Shown here: positions 1-6,378 of the stretch, piece after piece
Position numbering within the stretch: the stretch's first letter is position 1
How the letters are laid out: each line of letters opens with the position of its first letter
NCBI GenBank assembly: GCA_016844425.1
Contig: JAERML010000105.1
Location: forward strand, 1 to 6,417
Direction of reading: 5' to 3'
DNA from: Bacteroidota bacterium
Lineage (GTDB): Bacteria; Bacteroidota; UBA10030; UBA6906
DNA: 6,417 nucleotides
The notes under the pieces: generated by a model
What the model was told of the DNA's origin: nothing
Databases searched by the model: none
What the model saw: only the letters and a program-made list of their open reading frames with translations
Made by a program: the position numbers and the translations under genes

Positions 1-611
1 GGTCCGTAACATTTGCGTTCCAGAGATCGTCGGTTGCCGGGAGCAGAAGAGGGGCAGAGATCAGAATTCCGTTTGCCGAGTTCGGTGGGACGCCGGCTGA
101 CTCTTTTCAGCTCTTTGCAGCCTTGATCAGTTCGACGGCCTATTTGTCAGACGTAACAATTCCGGGAAATGTCACATCCGGAAACTCGGGGTTCGACCCG
201 AACTATCTGAGCAACACAAACAGCCCATACTGTCAATGTCCATCACCCGGCGGAACCATCGGCGCCGGGCCGTATTACACACCTTTGGGAAATGGCGTGC
301 TGCCGGTGGAGGATCCGGTGGCAACAGTGCCACAGACCTACGAATTGTACCAGAACTATCCCAACCCGTTCAACCCGCAAACGCGCATCCGGTTCTCTCT
401 TGTGACAATGGAGGATGCTCGGTTAGACATCTTTGATATCCTTGGTCGGCATGTGCGAGTGTTGGTTAACGAACAGCTTCCAGCAGGCGGACATGAGGTT
501 GTCTGGGATGGGAAAGGTGACCACGGTGAGCACCTCGCCAGCGGCGTCTATGTCTATCGCATTGCGGCGGGCTCATTCGTGAGCGTGAAGAAGATGTTGA
601 TGCTCAAGTAA
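1..611 (+). CDS. C-terminal part of a secreted protein with T9SS type A sorting / FlgD-like domain (5' truncated)
   Basis: The reading frame is open from position 3 to a TAA at 609-611 with no stop, so this is the last ~202 residues of a longer protein whose start is outside the window. The first ~85 residues look like the end of a beta-sandwich module ('EIRIPFAEFGGTP...FQLFAALIS'), somewhat like CBM9/DOMON-type domains in secreted enzymes, followed by a Gly/Asn/Pro/Ser-rich linker with 'CQC'. From about position 330 comes a typical sorting domain: 'YELYQNYPNPFNPQTRIRFSL' residues at about 342-404, then 'LDIFDILGRHVRVLV', a 'GGHEVVWDGKGDHG' turn, and the terminal strand 'SGVYVYRI' ending 'KKMLMLK'. 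In Bacteroidota and relatives this domain directs export through the type IX secretion system, usually with cleavage and surface attachment or release. The catalytic or binding part of the protein is not visible, so its specific role is unknown. The TTG at 123 is not a credible start because the frame continues upstream. Confidence 0.9.
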   Translation, partial: SVTFAFQRSSVAGSRRGAEIRIPFAEFGGTPADSFQLFAALISSTAYLSDVTIPGNVTSGNSGFDPNYLSNTNSPYCQCPSPGGTIGAGPYYTPLGNGVLPVEDPVATVPQTYELYQNYPNPFNPQTRIRFSLVTMEDARLDIFDILGRHVRVLVNEQLPAGGHEVVWDGKGDHGEHLASGVYVYRIAAGSFVSVKKMLMLK

Positions 612-953
612 ATACTATTGCTGTGCAGAACCCCCGCGCCCTAGTCTCAACGACAACGGTTTTTCCCAGCTAGCGGTGGGGACCTTGGATGCTCTATTCT
701 TTTCTGGGATCACGCCCGACGAAACGATGGATCTCGTCCCTGTCAGAATTCTTGTTTCGATGTACATGCCGATGTTCGAACTGGTGAATGTGGTTGTGGA
801 AGACTGGATGGATGTACCTCTTGACAAACGCGTTGCCATGGATTATATGTCGTCCACAATTCATCTGCCAACAGTCCGCTAACACTGTGAGATGAGTTGG
901 TGATTGACTTAGACAAAACGGTTCCTATTCGGCGACTTTTTTAGAATTGTTTG

Positions 954-974
954 TCCTGAAAGCCGATTTCAGGA
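954..974. repeat. Perfect 8-bp inverted repeat (hairpin) in intergenic region
   Basis: TCCTGAAA (954-961) is exactly mirrored by TTTCAGGA (967-974) around a 5-base loop. No run of T follows on either strand, so it is not a standard intrinsic terminator. It sits 140 bases before the gene at 1114 and could be an RNA structural element, an operator-like site or chance. A perfect 8-bp stem with a short loop is moderately unlikely by chance. Confidence 0.5.
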
Positions 975-1101
975 TAGAGCTTTCGATTCTTGGGACCCCG
1001 AATTGCATCTGTCCTGCGTTTCCTCTAACTTTTTTCGGGATGTCCGCGTGCGTTCCCCCGGAGACATTCTTATAGCATAGTTCATAATTCCTGAACCAAC
1101 C

Positions 1102-1106
1102 GGAGG
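1102..1106 (+). promoter_or_regulatory. Shine-Dalgarno GGAGG for the gene at 1114
   Basis: GGAGG lies 7 bases before the ATG at 1114. It is the clearest ribosome binding site in the window and fixes the start of the 125-residue protein. The other plus-strand genes have weak or no such site, so this gene is probably translated efficiently. Confidence 0.75.
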
Positions 1107-1113
1107 AAACTCA

Positions 1114-1491
1114 ATGCCGCTCCACGAGATCCGTTTCAACCGTAACGGCGGGCCTGTCACGGTAGAAATCACGTTCGGGTACGTCCAGGTGGGGGCCTAC
1201 GCCCTCGTTCTATGGGACAAGAAAGGGAGGGGGAAGCGAAAACTGGGAGAGGGGATCAATACCGACCAGGCTCCAGACATCTATCCGTTGCCCCGGCCAA
1301 ACGGAGAGAACGACGGCAGCATCCTTGACTGCCTCGCTACTATTCTTGGCGGGAATCCTGGACCGGACGAGCACTACCGCGTGGATATGATTGTGTATCA
1401 GGATGGAGCCGAGTGCGGCCGTCGATTCGATGAAGGCATCCTGGGCGCACAGTCCCACTCGACACGGCTCGCAGCACGACTTGTGTGCTGA
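1114..1491 (+). CDS. Small hypothetical protein, 125 residues, family not recognised
   Basis: I do not recognise the family and assign no function. The ATG start is supported by GGAGG at 1102-1106. The protein has no signal peptide and no membrane segment, so it is probably cytoplasmic. Residues 4-35 alternate hydrophobic and polar residues as in beta strands ('HEIRFNRNGGPVTVEITFG', 'GAYALVLWDKKG'). A Lys/Arg/Gly-rich turn (36-47) follows, then a loop rich in Pro, Asp and Asn (50-68). Residues 69-80 ('SILDCLATILGG') may be a short helix or strand. Strand-like 'YRVDMIVYQDG' lies near 88-98. This predicts a small beta-sandwich or barrel. Cysteines are at 73, 101 and the last residue, 125. The gene stands apart from its neighbours, with about 500 bases upstream and 106 bases before the nuclease gene, and looks like a single transcription unit. 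It is a real gene judging from the good ribosome binding site, the sensible amino-acid composition and no in-frame competitor. Confidence 0.75.
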   Translation: MPLHEIRFNRNGGPVTVEITFGYVQVGAYALVLWDKKGRGKRKLGEGINTDQAPDIYPLPRPNGENDGSILDCLATILGGNPGPDEHYRVDMIVYQDGAECGRRFDEGILGAQSHSTRLAARLVC

Positions 1492-1597
1492 GAATACCTC
1501 GGCCCTGCAGCGAGAGTGAGTATGATGTCACCTTGCATCTCACCACTCTGATCGGTAGATTCAACCACGACCCTTGAATCACTGAATCACCGACTTG

Positions 1598-3034
1598 ATG
1601 CACCTGAGCGAACTCCCCCTCGCCATCGTCGACATCGAAACGACCGGCGGCAATCCGGTGTACAACCGGATTATTGAGATTGCCGTGATCCGCATAGAGC
1701 AGGGGAGGGCCATCCGCACATACCAGTCCCTTGTCCACCCGGAGCGGTTCATTCCTCCCACCATCGAACACTTGACCGGCATCCGCAATGAGGATGTGGC
1801 AACGGCTCCCAGGTTTCGCTCTGTAGCAAATAACATTTTGGAAATCCTCGACGGAGCGGTTTTCGTTGCGCACAATGCCCGGTTTGATTATGGCTTCCTG
1901 CGGGCAGAGTTTGCCCGGTATTCGATCCGATATGAGGCAAAGTGTCTCTGCACGGTGAAGCTTTCCAGAAGATTGTATCCCGAATTCCGTCGGCACGACC
2001 TGAGCAGCGTCATTCAGCGTCACAGCATCATTTGCATTGATCGCCACCGTGCACTTGGGGACGCGCAAGCTGTGGTGGACTTTCTAGCGCTGGCGCAGCG
2101 TGACCACGATCGGGATAGGATCGCTGCTGCGGTTGCCTCTATTCTGAAGACCAACACACTCCCATCCCATCTTGATAGGGAAATGATTGACGCGCTCCCG
2201 GAGAGGCCAGGAGTGTATTTCTTCCACGGGGAAGGTGGCGAGCTGCTGTATGTCGGTAAGAGCAAGAATATCCGTGAACGGGTGTTGGGACATTTTTCGG
2301 CAAGCAACGAGCGCCAGATGCACGGCCAGGTGTGCAGAATCGAGTTCCGGCAGACGGCGGGGGAATTGGGTGCTTTGTTGCTTGAGTCTCAGTTGATCAA
2401 AGAACTGCAGCCACTGTACAATCAGGCATCACGCAGAAAGCGAAACATTGTTGTGGCACGGCGTGAATTGACGAAGGAAGGATATGCGACGGTGGTCCTC
2501 GAAGAAATTGACCACGTCGATCTGGATGAGTCACTTCCGATTGTTGGAATGTTTAAGTCGATCAAACAGGCAAAGGAGTTCCTGCTGAAGATTGCGCGGC
2601 AACATCAGCTCTGCCGCAAACTCCTCGGACTGGAGCGTGCACGGGGGCATTGCTTCCCCTACCATCTGCATCAGTGCCATGGTGCCTGCATGGGAGAAGA
2701 GGCTCCGGAGTCGCATAACGTACGATTTGATAGAGCGTTTGTCGACCGACGGGTCAAGGCATGGCCATTCAAGGGTGCAATTGTAATCGATGAGCGAGGT
2801 GAAGAGAATGCGGGAGAGATTTTTCTGATCGACCAATGGCGGCTCGTTTCCGGTTTCAAGTATTCGGACATCGGTCATGAACATCACCTGAAGAGCATGC
2901 ACCGCTTCGACTATGACAGTTACAAGATTCTCCTTCGGTATCTCCGCGACGGGAAGAACCGGCGCAACATTCGCGTTGTGCCCCGGGAGGAGTTCGAATT
3001 GCTATTGAATCAGTCCCTGGCTCCTGCAGCCTGA
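1598..3034 (+). CDS. DEDDh 3'-5' exonuclease fused to UvrC/Cho-like GIY-YIG endonuclease
   Basis: This 478-residue protein joins two nuclease domains and probably acts in DNA repair. Residues 8-170 form a DnaQ (Pol III epsilon)-type exonuclease: motif I 'VDIETTG' (D12, E14), motif II 'AHNARFD' (D97), motif III 'HRALGDA' (H150, D155), so the DEDDh set is complete. Residues 200-280 form a GIY-YIG domain as in UvrC: 'PGVYFF' (Y207), 'LLYVGKS' (Y218-G220), 'NIRERV' (R226), the metal-binding Glu in 'LLESQLIKELQPLYN' (E263) and N275. Residues 314-370 match the UvrC segment after this domain ('GMFKS...A') and carry four cysteines, C339, C352, C360 and C364, in the 'LCRKLLGL...CF.Y...QCHGAC' context; in UvrC the equivalent cysteines bind an Fe-S cluster. 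The UVR motif, RNase H-like second nuclease and HhH domains of UvrC are absent, so it resembles the single-incision protein Cho plus an exonuclease. Such fusions are known in mycobacteria (Rv2191 type) and other phyla and are often misnamed 'Pol III epsilon'. An in-frame TTG at 1595 immediately precedes the chosen ATG; neither has a clear Shine-Dalgarno. Confidence 0.93.
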   Translation: MHLSELPLAIVDIETTGGNPVYNRIIEIAVIRIEQGRAIRTYQSLVHPERFIPPTIEHLTGIRNEDVATAPRFRSVANNILEILDGAVFVAHNARFDYGFLRAEFARYSIRYEAKCLCTVKLSRRLYPEFRRHDLSSVIQRHSIICIDRHRALGDAQAVVDFLALAQRDHDRDRIAAAVASILKTNTLPSHLDREMIDALPERPGVYFFHGEGGELLYVGKSKNIRERVLGHFSASNERQMHGQVCRIEFRQTAGELGALLLESQLIKELQPLYNQASRRKRNIVVARRELTKEGYATVVLEEIDHVDLDESLPIVGMFKSIKQAKEFLLKIARQHQLCRKLLGLERARGHCFPYHLHQCHGACMGEEAPESHNVRFDRAFVDRRVKAWPFKGAIVIDERGEENAGEIFLIDQWRLVSGFKYSDIGHEHHLKSMHRFDYDSYKILLRYLRDGKNRRNIRVVPREEFELLLNQSLAPAA

Positions 3035-3077
3035 CCTACCCACAATCCTTGAACGGTTGTTTCCCAACCCGATCCAG

Positions 3078-5021
3078 ATGAAGACTTTCTCGTGGCATCG
3101 TTTTCTCCTCACGTTTCTTCTCAGTTGCTTTCTTTCCTGTTCGCACCAGTCAGAGTGGGAGAGGACTGTTGCGTGGAAAGACTTTGAGCTTGCAAATCTC
3201 CCCGGACGGAAGGAATACCCCGATGCCGGGGCGGTTATCCTCCTGGATGAAGGGTCGATGGAAATCTTTGGAAGCGGCGAGTTGGGATTTAGTGTGTACG
3301 AACAACACCGCATCATCAGAATCCTGGCGCCCCAGGGGCACCGGTACGCGAATGTTGTCATTCCTTATGGATCAAGTAGTACAGTTGATGAAATCCAGGC
3401 GCGCACCATTTCGCCGGAAGGTAGGATAACCGTGCTGAATGAAAGTAATGTCTTTGATGTCAGTCTCTATCCGAACTTCGTTTTCTTCTCCGACCAACGT
3501 GCAAAGATCTTCACTCTTCCGGGAGTAAAGAACGGTTCGGTCGTTGAATACCGCTACAAGATCAGCATCCACAACCGCACCTTCTGGCATTCGTGGACTT
3601 TTCAACATGATGTGCCGACTGTTCTCTCTCGTTTTACACTTGTGAAACCATCCGAGTGGGAGGCGCCGTTTCGCATCTATGGGATGAAACTGGAGCCGAA
3701 GGTAACGAGCCCTCCCGCGGGATTCAAATCGTTGCACCTATGGGAGGCACGGGACATTGCTCCGGTCCCATTGGAGGTCGGGATGCCGTCCCGCATCGAA
3801 CAAACATCACGGCTGGCAATTGCGCCGCTGGGGTTCAAAACATGGAGGGATGTGTCACAATGGTATCATCGTCTCTCGGCTCCTCAGATGATTTGTGGTG
3901 CTGACGCGAAGGCGTTGGTGCAGCAGCTCACGGCGGGCGCGACTTCGAATGAGGAGAGGCTGAGACGAATCTACGAGTGGGTGAGGGACAAGATTCGCTA
4001 TGTTGCTGTCGAGATCGGGATAGGAGGCTTTCAACCGCATCCTGCCGATGATGTGTTCACGAACCTGTATGGTGATTGCAAGGACATGACGACGATTCTT
4101 TGTGCTCTTGCACAGGAAGCAGGACTTGAAGTATGTCAGGTTCTGGTCAGCACATGGCCCAATGGTAAACCTGACACGAGTTTCCCATCGCCGCTACAAT
4201 TCAATCATGCTATCGCCTATGCTCCTTCCATCGGAGATGGAGGGACGTGGATGGATGCAACGGAGAAGGGGTGTCCTTTTGGCGAGCTTCCCTGGTATGA
4301 CCAGGGATTACCCGTGCTCGTCGTGGATGCGAAGGGGGAAGATCAAATCAAGATAACCCCCCGTCGAGGCGCGATGCAAAACCGAACTCTGCTGCGATGG
4401 GATGTTAGGCTTGAGCCCGATCAATCCGGCAGGGTTCAAGGGGAGACAAACGTGTGGGGATCTCCTGCCGCTGAACTTCGTGAACAATTGATGTATATGT
4501 CCGCAGATCGCCGGCGCCAATGGGTAGAGGCCTACATTGCATCACGGTGTTCAGGCGCGAAAGTGGATTCGTTTGAGATCGCTGGTGATGACCCGGTCAG
4601 CGAGCCGTTGAAAATTTCGTATGCGTTTCGGGCGCGAACCATTGCAATGCGGCGAGGAACGGAGCTAAGCCTGAGACCGGGAGAGATCACAATGTCCGAT
4701 CTCCCGGAGTATTTCACCTCGTCCAGCCGTCTTCATCCGGTGCGATTCCGATTTGGTGCGACTTCCGACCTGGAATTGACGATCCATATTCCAGAAGGGT
4801 GGGCCGCCGCAAATCCCGAGGTGAGTGATTCGCTCCGTTCATTATATGGCATGGCCACATGGCAATGGAGTGCTCATGGGCGCTCGATGAATATCTCTTC
4901 GGCCTTCACACTTTCGGGAGACGAGGTTCCGTCAAGTCGATACGCAGAGTTGCAGAGTTTTCTTGATGGTGTTCGAGAAAGGGATCGTCGGGAGCTGGTA
5001 CTGGTGAAGTCGTTGCCGTAG
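3078..5021 (+). CDS. DUF3857 / transglutaminase-like domain lipoprotein
   Basis: The product is a predicted envelope lipoprotein of 647 residues. I chose the ATG at 3078 over a TTG at 3057 because it places Lys and a hydrophobic stretch at the N-terminus: 'MKTFSWHRFLLTFLLSCFLSCS' is a signal peptide with two candidate lipobox cysteines, C17 and C21. Residues about 45-240 fit DUF3857 ('YEQHRIIRIL', 'TISPEGRI', 'PGVKNGSVVEYRY'). Residues about 270-400 fit a transglutaminase-like core: 'RLRRIYEWVRDKIRY', then C334 in 'YGDCKDMTTILCALAQEAGL', H377 in 'QFNHAIAY' and D393 in 'WMDATEKG', forming a complete Cys-His-Asp triad. The remaining ~230 residues are beta-rich and probably correspond to the C-terminal region usual in this family, and overall length is typical. 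Members are common in Bacteroidota and relatives and are usually exported, but their substrates are unknown; crosslinking, peptidase or amidase activity are all possible. The gene starts 43 bases after the nuclease stop, so shared transcription is possible. No strong ribosome binding site is visible. Confidence 0.9.
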   Translation: MKTFSWHRFLLTFLLSCFLSCSHQSEWERTVAWKDFELANLPGRKEYPDAGAVILLDEGSMEIFGSGELGFSVYEQHRIIRILAPQGHRYANVVIPYGSSSTVDEIQARTISPEGRITVLNESNVFDVSLYPNFVFFSDQRAKIFTLPGVKNGSVVEYRYKISIHNRTFWHSWTFQHDVPTVLSRFTLVKPSEWEAPFRIYGMKLEPKVTSPPAGFKSLHLWEARDIAPVPLEVGMPSRIEQTSRLAIAPLGFKTWRDVSQWYHRLSAPQMICGADAKALVQQLTAGATSNEERLRRIYEWVRDKIRYVAVEIGIGGFQPHPADDVFTNLYGDCKDMTTILCALAQEAGLEVCQVLVSTWPNGKPDTSFPSPLQFNHAIAYAPSIGDGGTWMDATEKGCPFGELPWYDQGLPVLVVDAKGEDQIKITPRRGAMQNRTLLRWDVRLEPDQSGRVQGETNVWGSPAAELREQLMYMSADRRRQWVEAYIASRCSGAKVDSFEIAGDDPVSEPLKISYAFRARTIAMRRGTELSLRPGEITMSDLPEYFTSSSRLHPVRFRFGATSDLELTIHIPEGWAAANPEVSDSLRSLYGMATWQWSAHGRSMNISSAFTLSGDEVPSSRYAELQSFLDGVRERDRRELVLVKSLP

Positions 5022-5035
5022 AAGGCATCATCTTT

Positions 5036-5064
5036 TTAAAAACCAGGTTCTTTTTCCTTATACT
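5036..5064 (+). promoter_or_regulatory. Possible weak promoter for the metallohydrolase gene
   Basis: TATACT at 5059-5064 matches a -10 box well. The position 17 bases upstream (5036-5041) reads TTAAAA, a poor -35 box, inside an A/T-rich TTTTTAAAAA palindrome. A start near 5071 would leave a leader of about 30 bases before the ATG at 5103. The 81-base gap after the upstream gene leaves room for a separate promoter. FCB bacteria often use a different -7/-33 consensus, which I do not see here. Confidence 0.3.
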
Positions 5065-5102
5065 CTGGCAGATGCATTTTGACCACCACTGAGAGAAGCG
5101 CA

Positions 5103-5723
5103 ATGGCAGCAAAAGGGAAAAAGAAAGCGAAACGAAGCGTAGTTGTGACATGGTTTGGTCATTCCGCCATGTTGTTCGAGTCATCGGCTGGGAAGAGAGT
5201 ATTGATAGATCCCTGGCTGGATAACCCCAAGGCCCCCGCCAACTCAAGAGAGATTGCCGACGTTGACCTCATCCTTATCAGTCACGGACACGGAGACCAC
5301 ATTGGCAATACGATTGAACTTGCCAGAAGAATGAATGCTGGCGTCGTGGCAATCCATGAGGTGGCGTTGTACCTCAAGAGTAAAGGCATAACGGCTGTTC
5401 ACGGCATGAATAAAGGCGGAACGATTACGATGGGGGGTGTAGTCGTGACAATGGTCGATGCAAAGCACAGCTCGGACATCGATGTCGAGTCTCCACCAAT
5501 ACCTGGTGGCCAGGCCGCGGGGTTTGTTATCCGGTTTGAGGATGGATGCACCGTCTACCACGCCGGGGATACGTCCCTGTTCGGCGACATGAGGTTCATC
5601 CGCTCCCTGTACAAACCGGATGTCGCTTGTATCCCGATTGGTGATCTCTACACAATGGGACCACGAGAGGCCGCTATGGCGTGTGCCCTGCTACTTCCCA
5701 AGCACATCCTCGGTCTACACTAA
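5103..5723 (+). CDS. UPF0173/UlaG-like metallo-beta-lactamase-fold hydrolase, C-terminally truncated
   Basis: This 206-residue protein has the metal-dependent hydrolase fold of the UPF0173 family (relatives of B. subtilis YtkL and of UlaG). After a basic N-terminal stretch ('MAAKGKKKAKR') come 'VTWFGHSAM' (H20), 'VLIDPWLDNP', the metal site 'SHGHGDH' (H61, H63, D65, H66), H122 in 'DAKHSSDI', the 'YHAGDTSLFGDM' motif (D156) and 'IPIGDLYTMGPREAA'. The next ligand is expected in 'HYNTFP', but the protein ends 'LPKHILGLH' with TAA straight after that His (H206). The family normally runs about 225-230 residues even without the basic extension, so roughly 25-30 residues are missing. Family-like residues reappear past the stop. 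The ATG at 5103 is preferred over TTG at 5079 because GAGAGAAG lies just upstream of it. The enzyme may be inactive or unstable, a recent pseudogene, or the stop may be a sequencing or assembly error. Substrates in this family are mostly unknown. Confidence 0.88.
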   Translation: MAAKGKKKAKRSVVVTWFGHSAMLFESSAGKRVLIDPWLDNPKAPANSREIADVDLILISHGHGDHIGNTIELARRMNAGVVAIHEVALYLKSKGITAVHGMNKGGTITMGGVVVTMVDAKHSSDIDVESPPIPGGQAAGFVIRFEDGCTVYHAGDTSLFGDMRFIRSLYKPDVACIPIGDLYTMGPREAAMACALLLPKHILGLH

Positions 5724-5960
5724 ATGTCGATGAAGAGGCGCGTAACAGAGCTCCAGCCGGGAGAACCGAAGACGTTGATGTGTTGAACGTGATTCCCAAT
5801 CATGCGCTCTTTGCGCTGGTGGATGGGTTGGTACAATGATTCTCGATGACTGTGGCGCGGGTGTATTGTGGGGAGGAACTTTCTTCGCGGGGATGACCTC
5901 TATCTTCATGTTGTGGAGATTGAAAGGGGCACGGAGATCCCAGTCTTGCATGCAGATCGG
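5724..5960 (+). pseudogene. Probable decayed coding remnants after the hydrolase
   Basis: No intact gene is present, but short protein-like pieces occur in different frames. In the hydrolase frame, just after the stop, 5739-5768 reads 'RVTELQPGEP', resembling the '[VL]xxLKPGE' ending of UPF0173 proteins. In the +2 frame, 5723-5836 reads 'NVDEEARNR' and later 'VDVLNVIPNHALFALVDGL'. The first could follow the family's 'HYNTFP' segment. The second looks like the 'V.VIPNHAC' strand near the end of D-threonine aldolase/D-serine dehydratase-like proteins. Back in the hydrolase frame, 5886-5960 reads 'RGDDLYLHVVEIERGTEIPVL'. This pattern suggests deletions and frameshifts in old coding DNA, but each match is short and could be chance. 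A minus-strand ORF spanning 5715-5951 looks like a shadow. Confidence 0.35.
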
Positions 5961-5969
5961 ATAAATACG

Positions 5970-6001
5970 AACGCCTCCTGGGAAAGTCCCGAGGAGGCGT
6001 T
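5970..6001. terminator. Strong hairpin, possible bidirectional terminator
   Basis: AACGCCTCCT (5970-5979) pairs perfectly with AGGAGGCGTT (5992-6001), and GGG/CCC (5980-5982, 5988-5990) extends the stem with one bulged G, leaving a short AAAGT loop. This is the most stable structure I see in the window. Neither side has a real T run: TAGGAG follows on plus and CGTATTTATCC on minus, so classic rho-independent termination is not assured. Its position between the plus-strand hydrolase remnants and the possible minus-strand small gene fits a terminator shared by convergent genes. Confidence 0.55.
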
Positions 6002-6022
6002 AGGAGAATGGTTCAGTTGAAA

Positions 6023-6152
6023 TCAGATATCCGTCTTGAGATAAAACGGAAGACTTCGCCTCATTCGCTCGCGCTGCTCCTTGTATAGTGCCTCCTTCTT
6101 ACGGCACTCAGGCCACCTTCTTCACGATGTCACGTCCTTTCAGCATTTGCAT
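6023..6152 (-). pseudogene. Possible small minus-strand gene with a frameshift
   Basis: Reading leftwards from an ATG at 6152, the first frame gives 'MQMLKGRDIVKKVA' and stops at 6110-6108. The neighbouring frame then continues, open from 6121 to a TGA at 6025-6023, with 'WPECRKKEALYKEQRER' followed by 'MRRSLPFYLKTDI'. Joined by a one-step frameshift near 6108-6118, this makes a charged, helix-like protein of about 43 residues with a plausible ending, and the hairpin at 5970-6001 follows 22 bases after the stop. I do not recognise the family. The frames meet beside a 6-bp inverted repeat (AGTGCC 6087-6092 / GGCACT 6103-6108), a place where slippage, editing errors or programmed frameshifting could occur. 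An AAGGAGG sequence (minus strand, about 6092-6098) also lies there. It may be a broken gene, two tiny ORFs or chance. Confidence 0.3.
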
Positions 6153-6289
6153 GTAATTACCGCCACTCTATTGGTTGGGGCATTCATAACTTATAGAACA
6201 ATCCTCAAGCCAAGTCGGTTTCCCGAGCCATGGAAAAATAAGCTGGGAAAAACATCGGCCCAAATATGCCTTAATATACACAAATTTCA

Positions 6290-6319
6290 GATCATTGGCT
6301 ACTCTTTTTTTCAATGATC
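6290..6319. repeat. 8-bp inverted repeat with T-rich loop
   Basis: GATCATTG (6290-6297) is mirrored by CAATGATC (6312-6319), separated by 14 bases that include a run of T. The arms are perfect. No T run follows the second arm, so it is not a standard terminator. It could be a protein binding site or chance in AT-rich DNA. Confidence 0.4.
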
Positions 6320-6360
6320 ATCCGCGCTATCTTAATTTTTACCAGAATCTGAATTCTTGG

Positions 6361-6378
6361 CTATTTCCTGTGAAATAG
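6361..6378. repeat. 7-bp perfect hairpin with 4-base loop
   Basis: CTATTTC (6361-6367) pairs with GAAATAG (6372-6378) around CTGT. It is compact and perfect but AT-rich, and no T tract follows on either strand. It lies 39 bases from the window edge in DNA without a recognised gene. Confidence 0.4.

Larger units (their letters stand above)
612..1113. other. Intergenic stretch with no convincing gene
   Basis: About 500 bases separate the secreted protein from the next gene. A plus-strand frame at 676-882 (GTG start, 68 codons, rich in Met and Val: 'MYMPMFELVNVVVEDWMDV') and two overlapping minus-strand frames (694-885, His-rich; 615-839) are open. None has a ribosome binding site or a domain I recognise, and their compositions look like mirror images of one another, so I do not call a gene. 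It could be a decayed gene. The region also carries the perfect hairpin at 954-974. A TTGACT at 904-909 resembles a -35 element but has no good -10 partner. Confidence 0.5.

Noticed and set aside
676..882. Plus-strand ORF of 68 codons rich in Met/Val, with overlapping His-rich minus-strand frames
   Set aside because: There is no ribosome binding site, a GTG start only, no recognisable domain, and the compositions of the two strands mirror each other. Not enough to call a gene.
1513..1549. Imperfect hairpin after the 125-residue gene (AGAGTG / CACTCT with inner GATG / CATC)
   Set aside because: It has a large internal loop and no following T run; considered as a terminator but too weak to call.
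1340..2068. Long 242-codon minus-strand ORF
   Set aside because: It lies opposite the 125-residue gene and the exonuclease domain, whose motifs are unmistakable on the plus strand; its translation shows no domain.
1598..3034. Naming the fusion protein dnaQ or uvrC
   Set aside because: It has only the exonuclease part in common with DnaQ and only the N-terminal half of UvrC, so neither symbol would be correct.
6081..6317. Plus-strand ORF of 78 codons with a hydrophobic 'LLVGAFITY' stretch
   Set aside because: It has a TTG start with no ribosome binding site, overlaps the minus-strand candidate, and resembles no known family.
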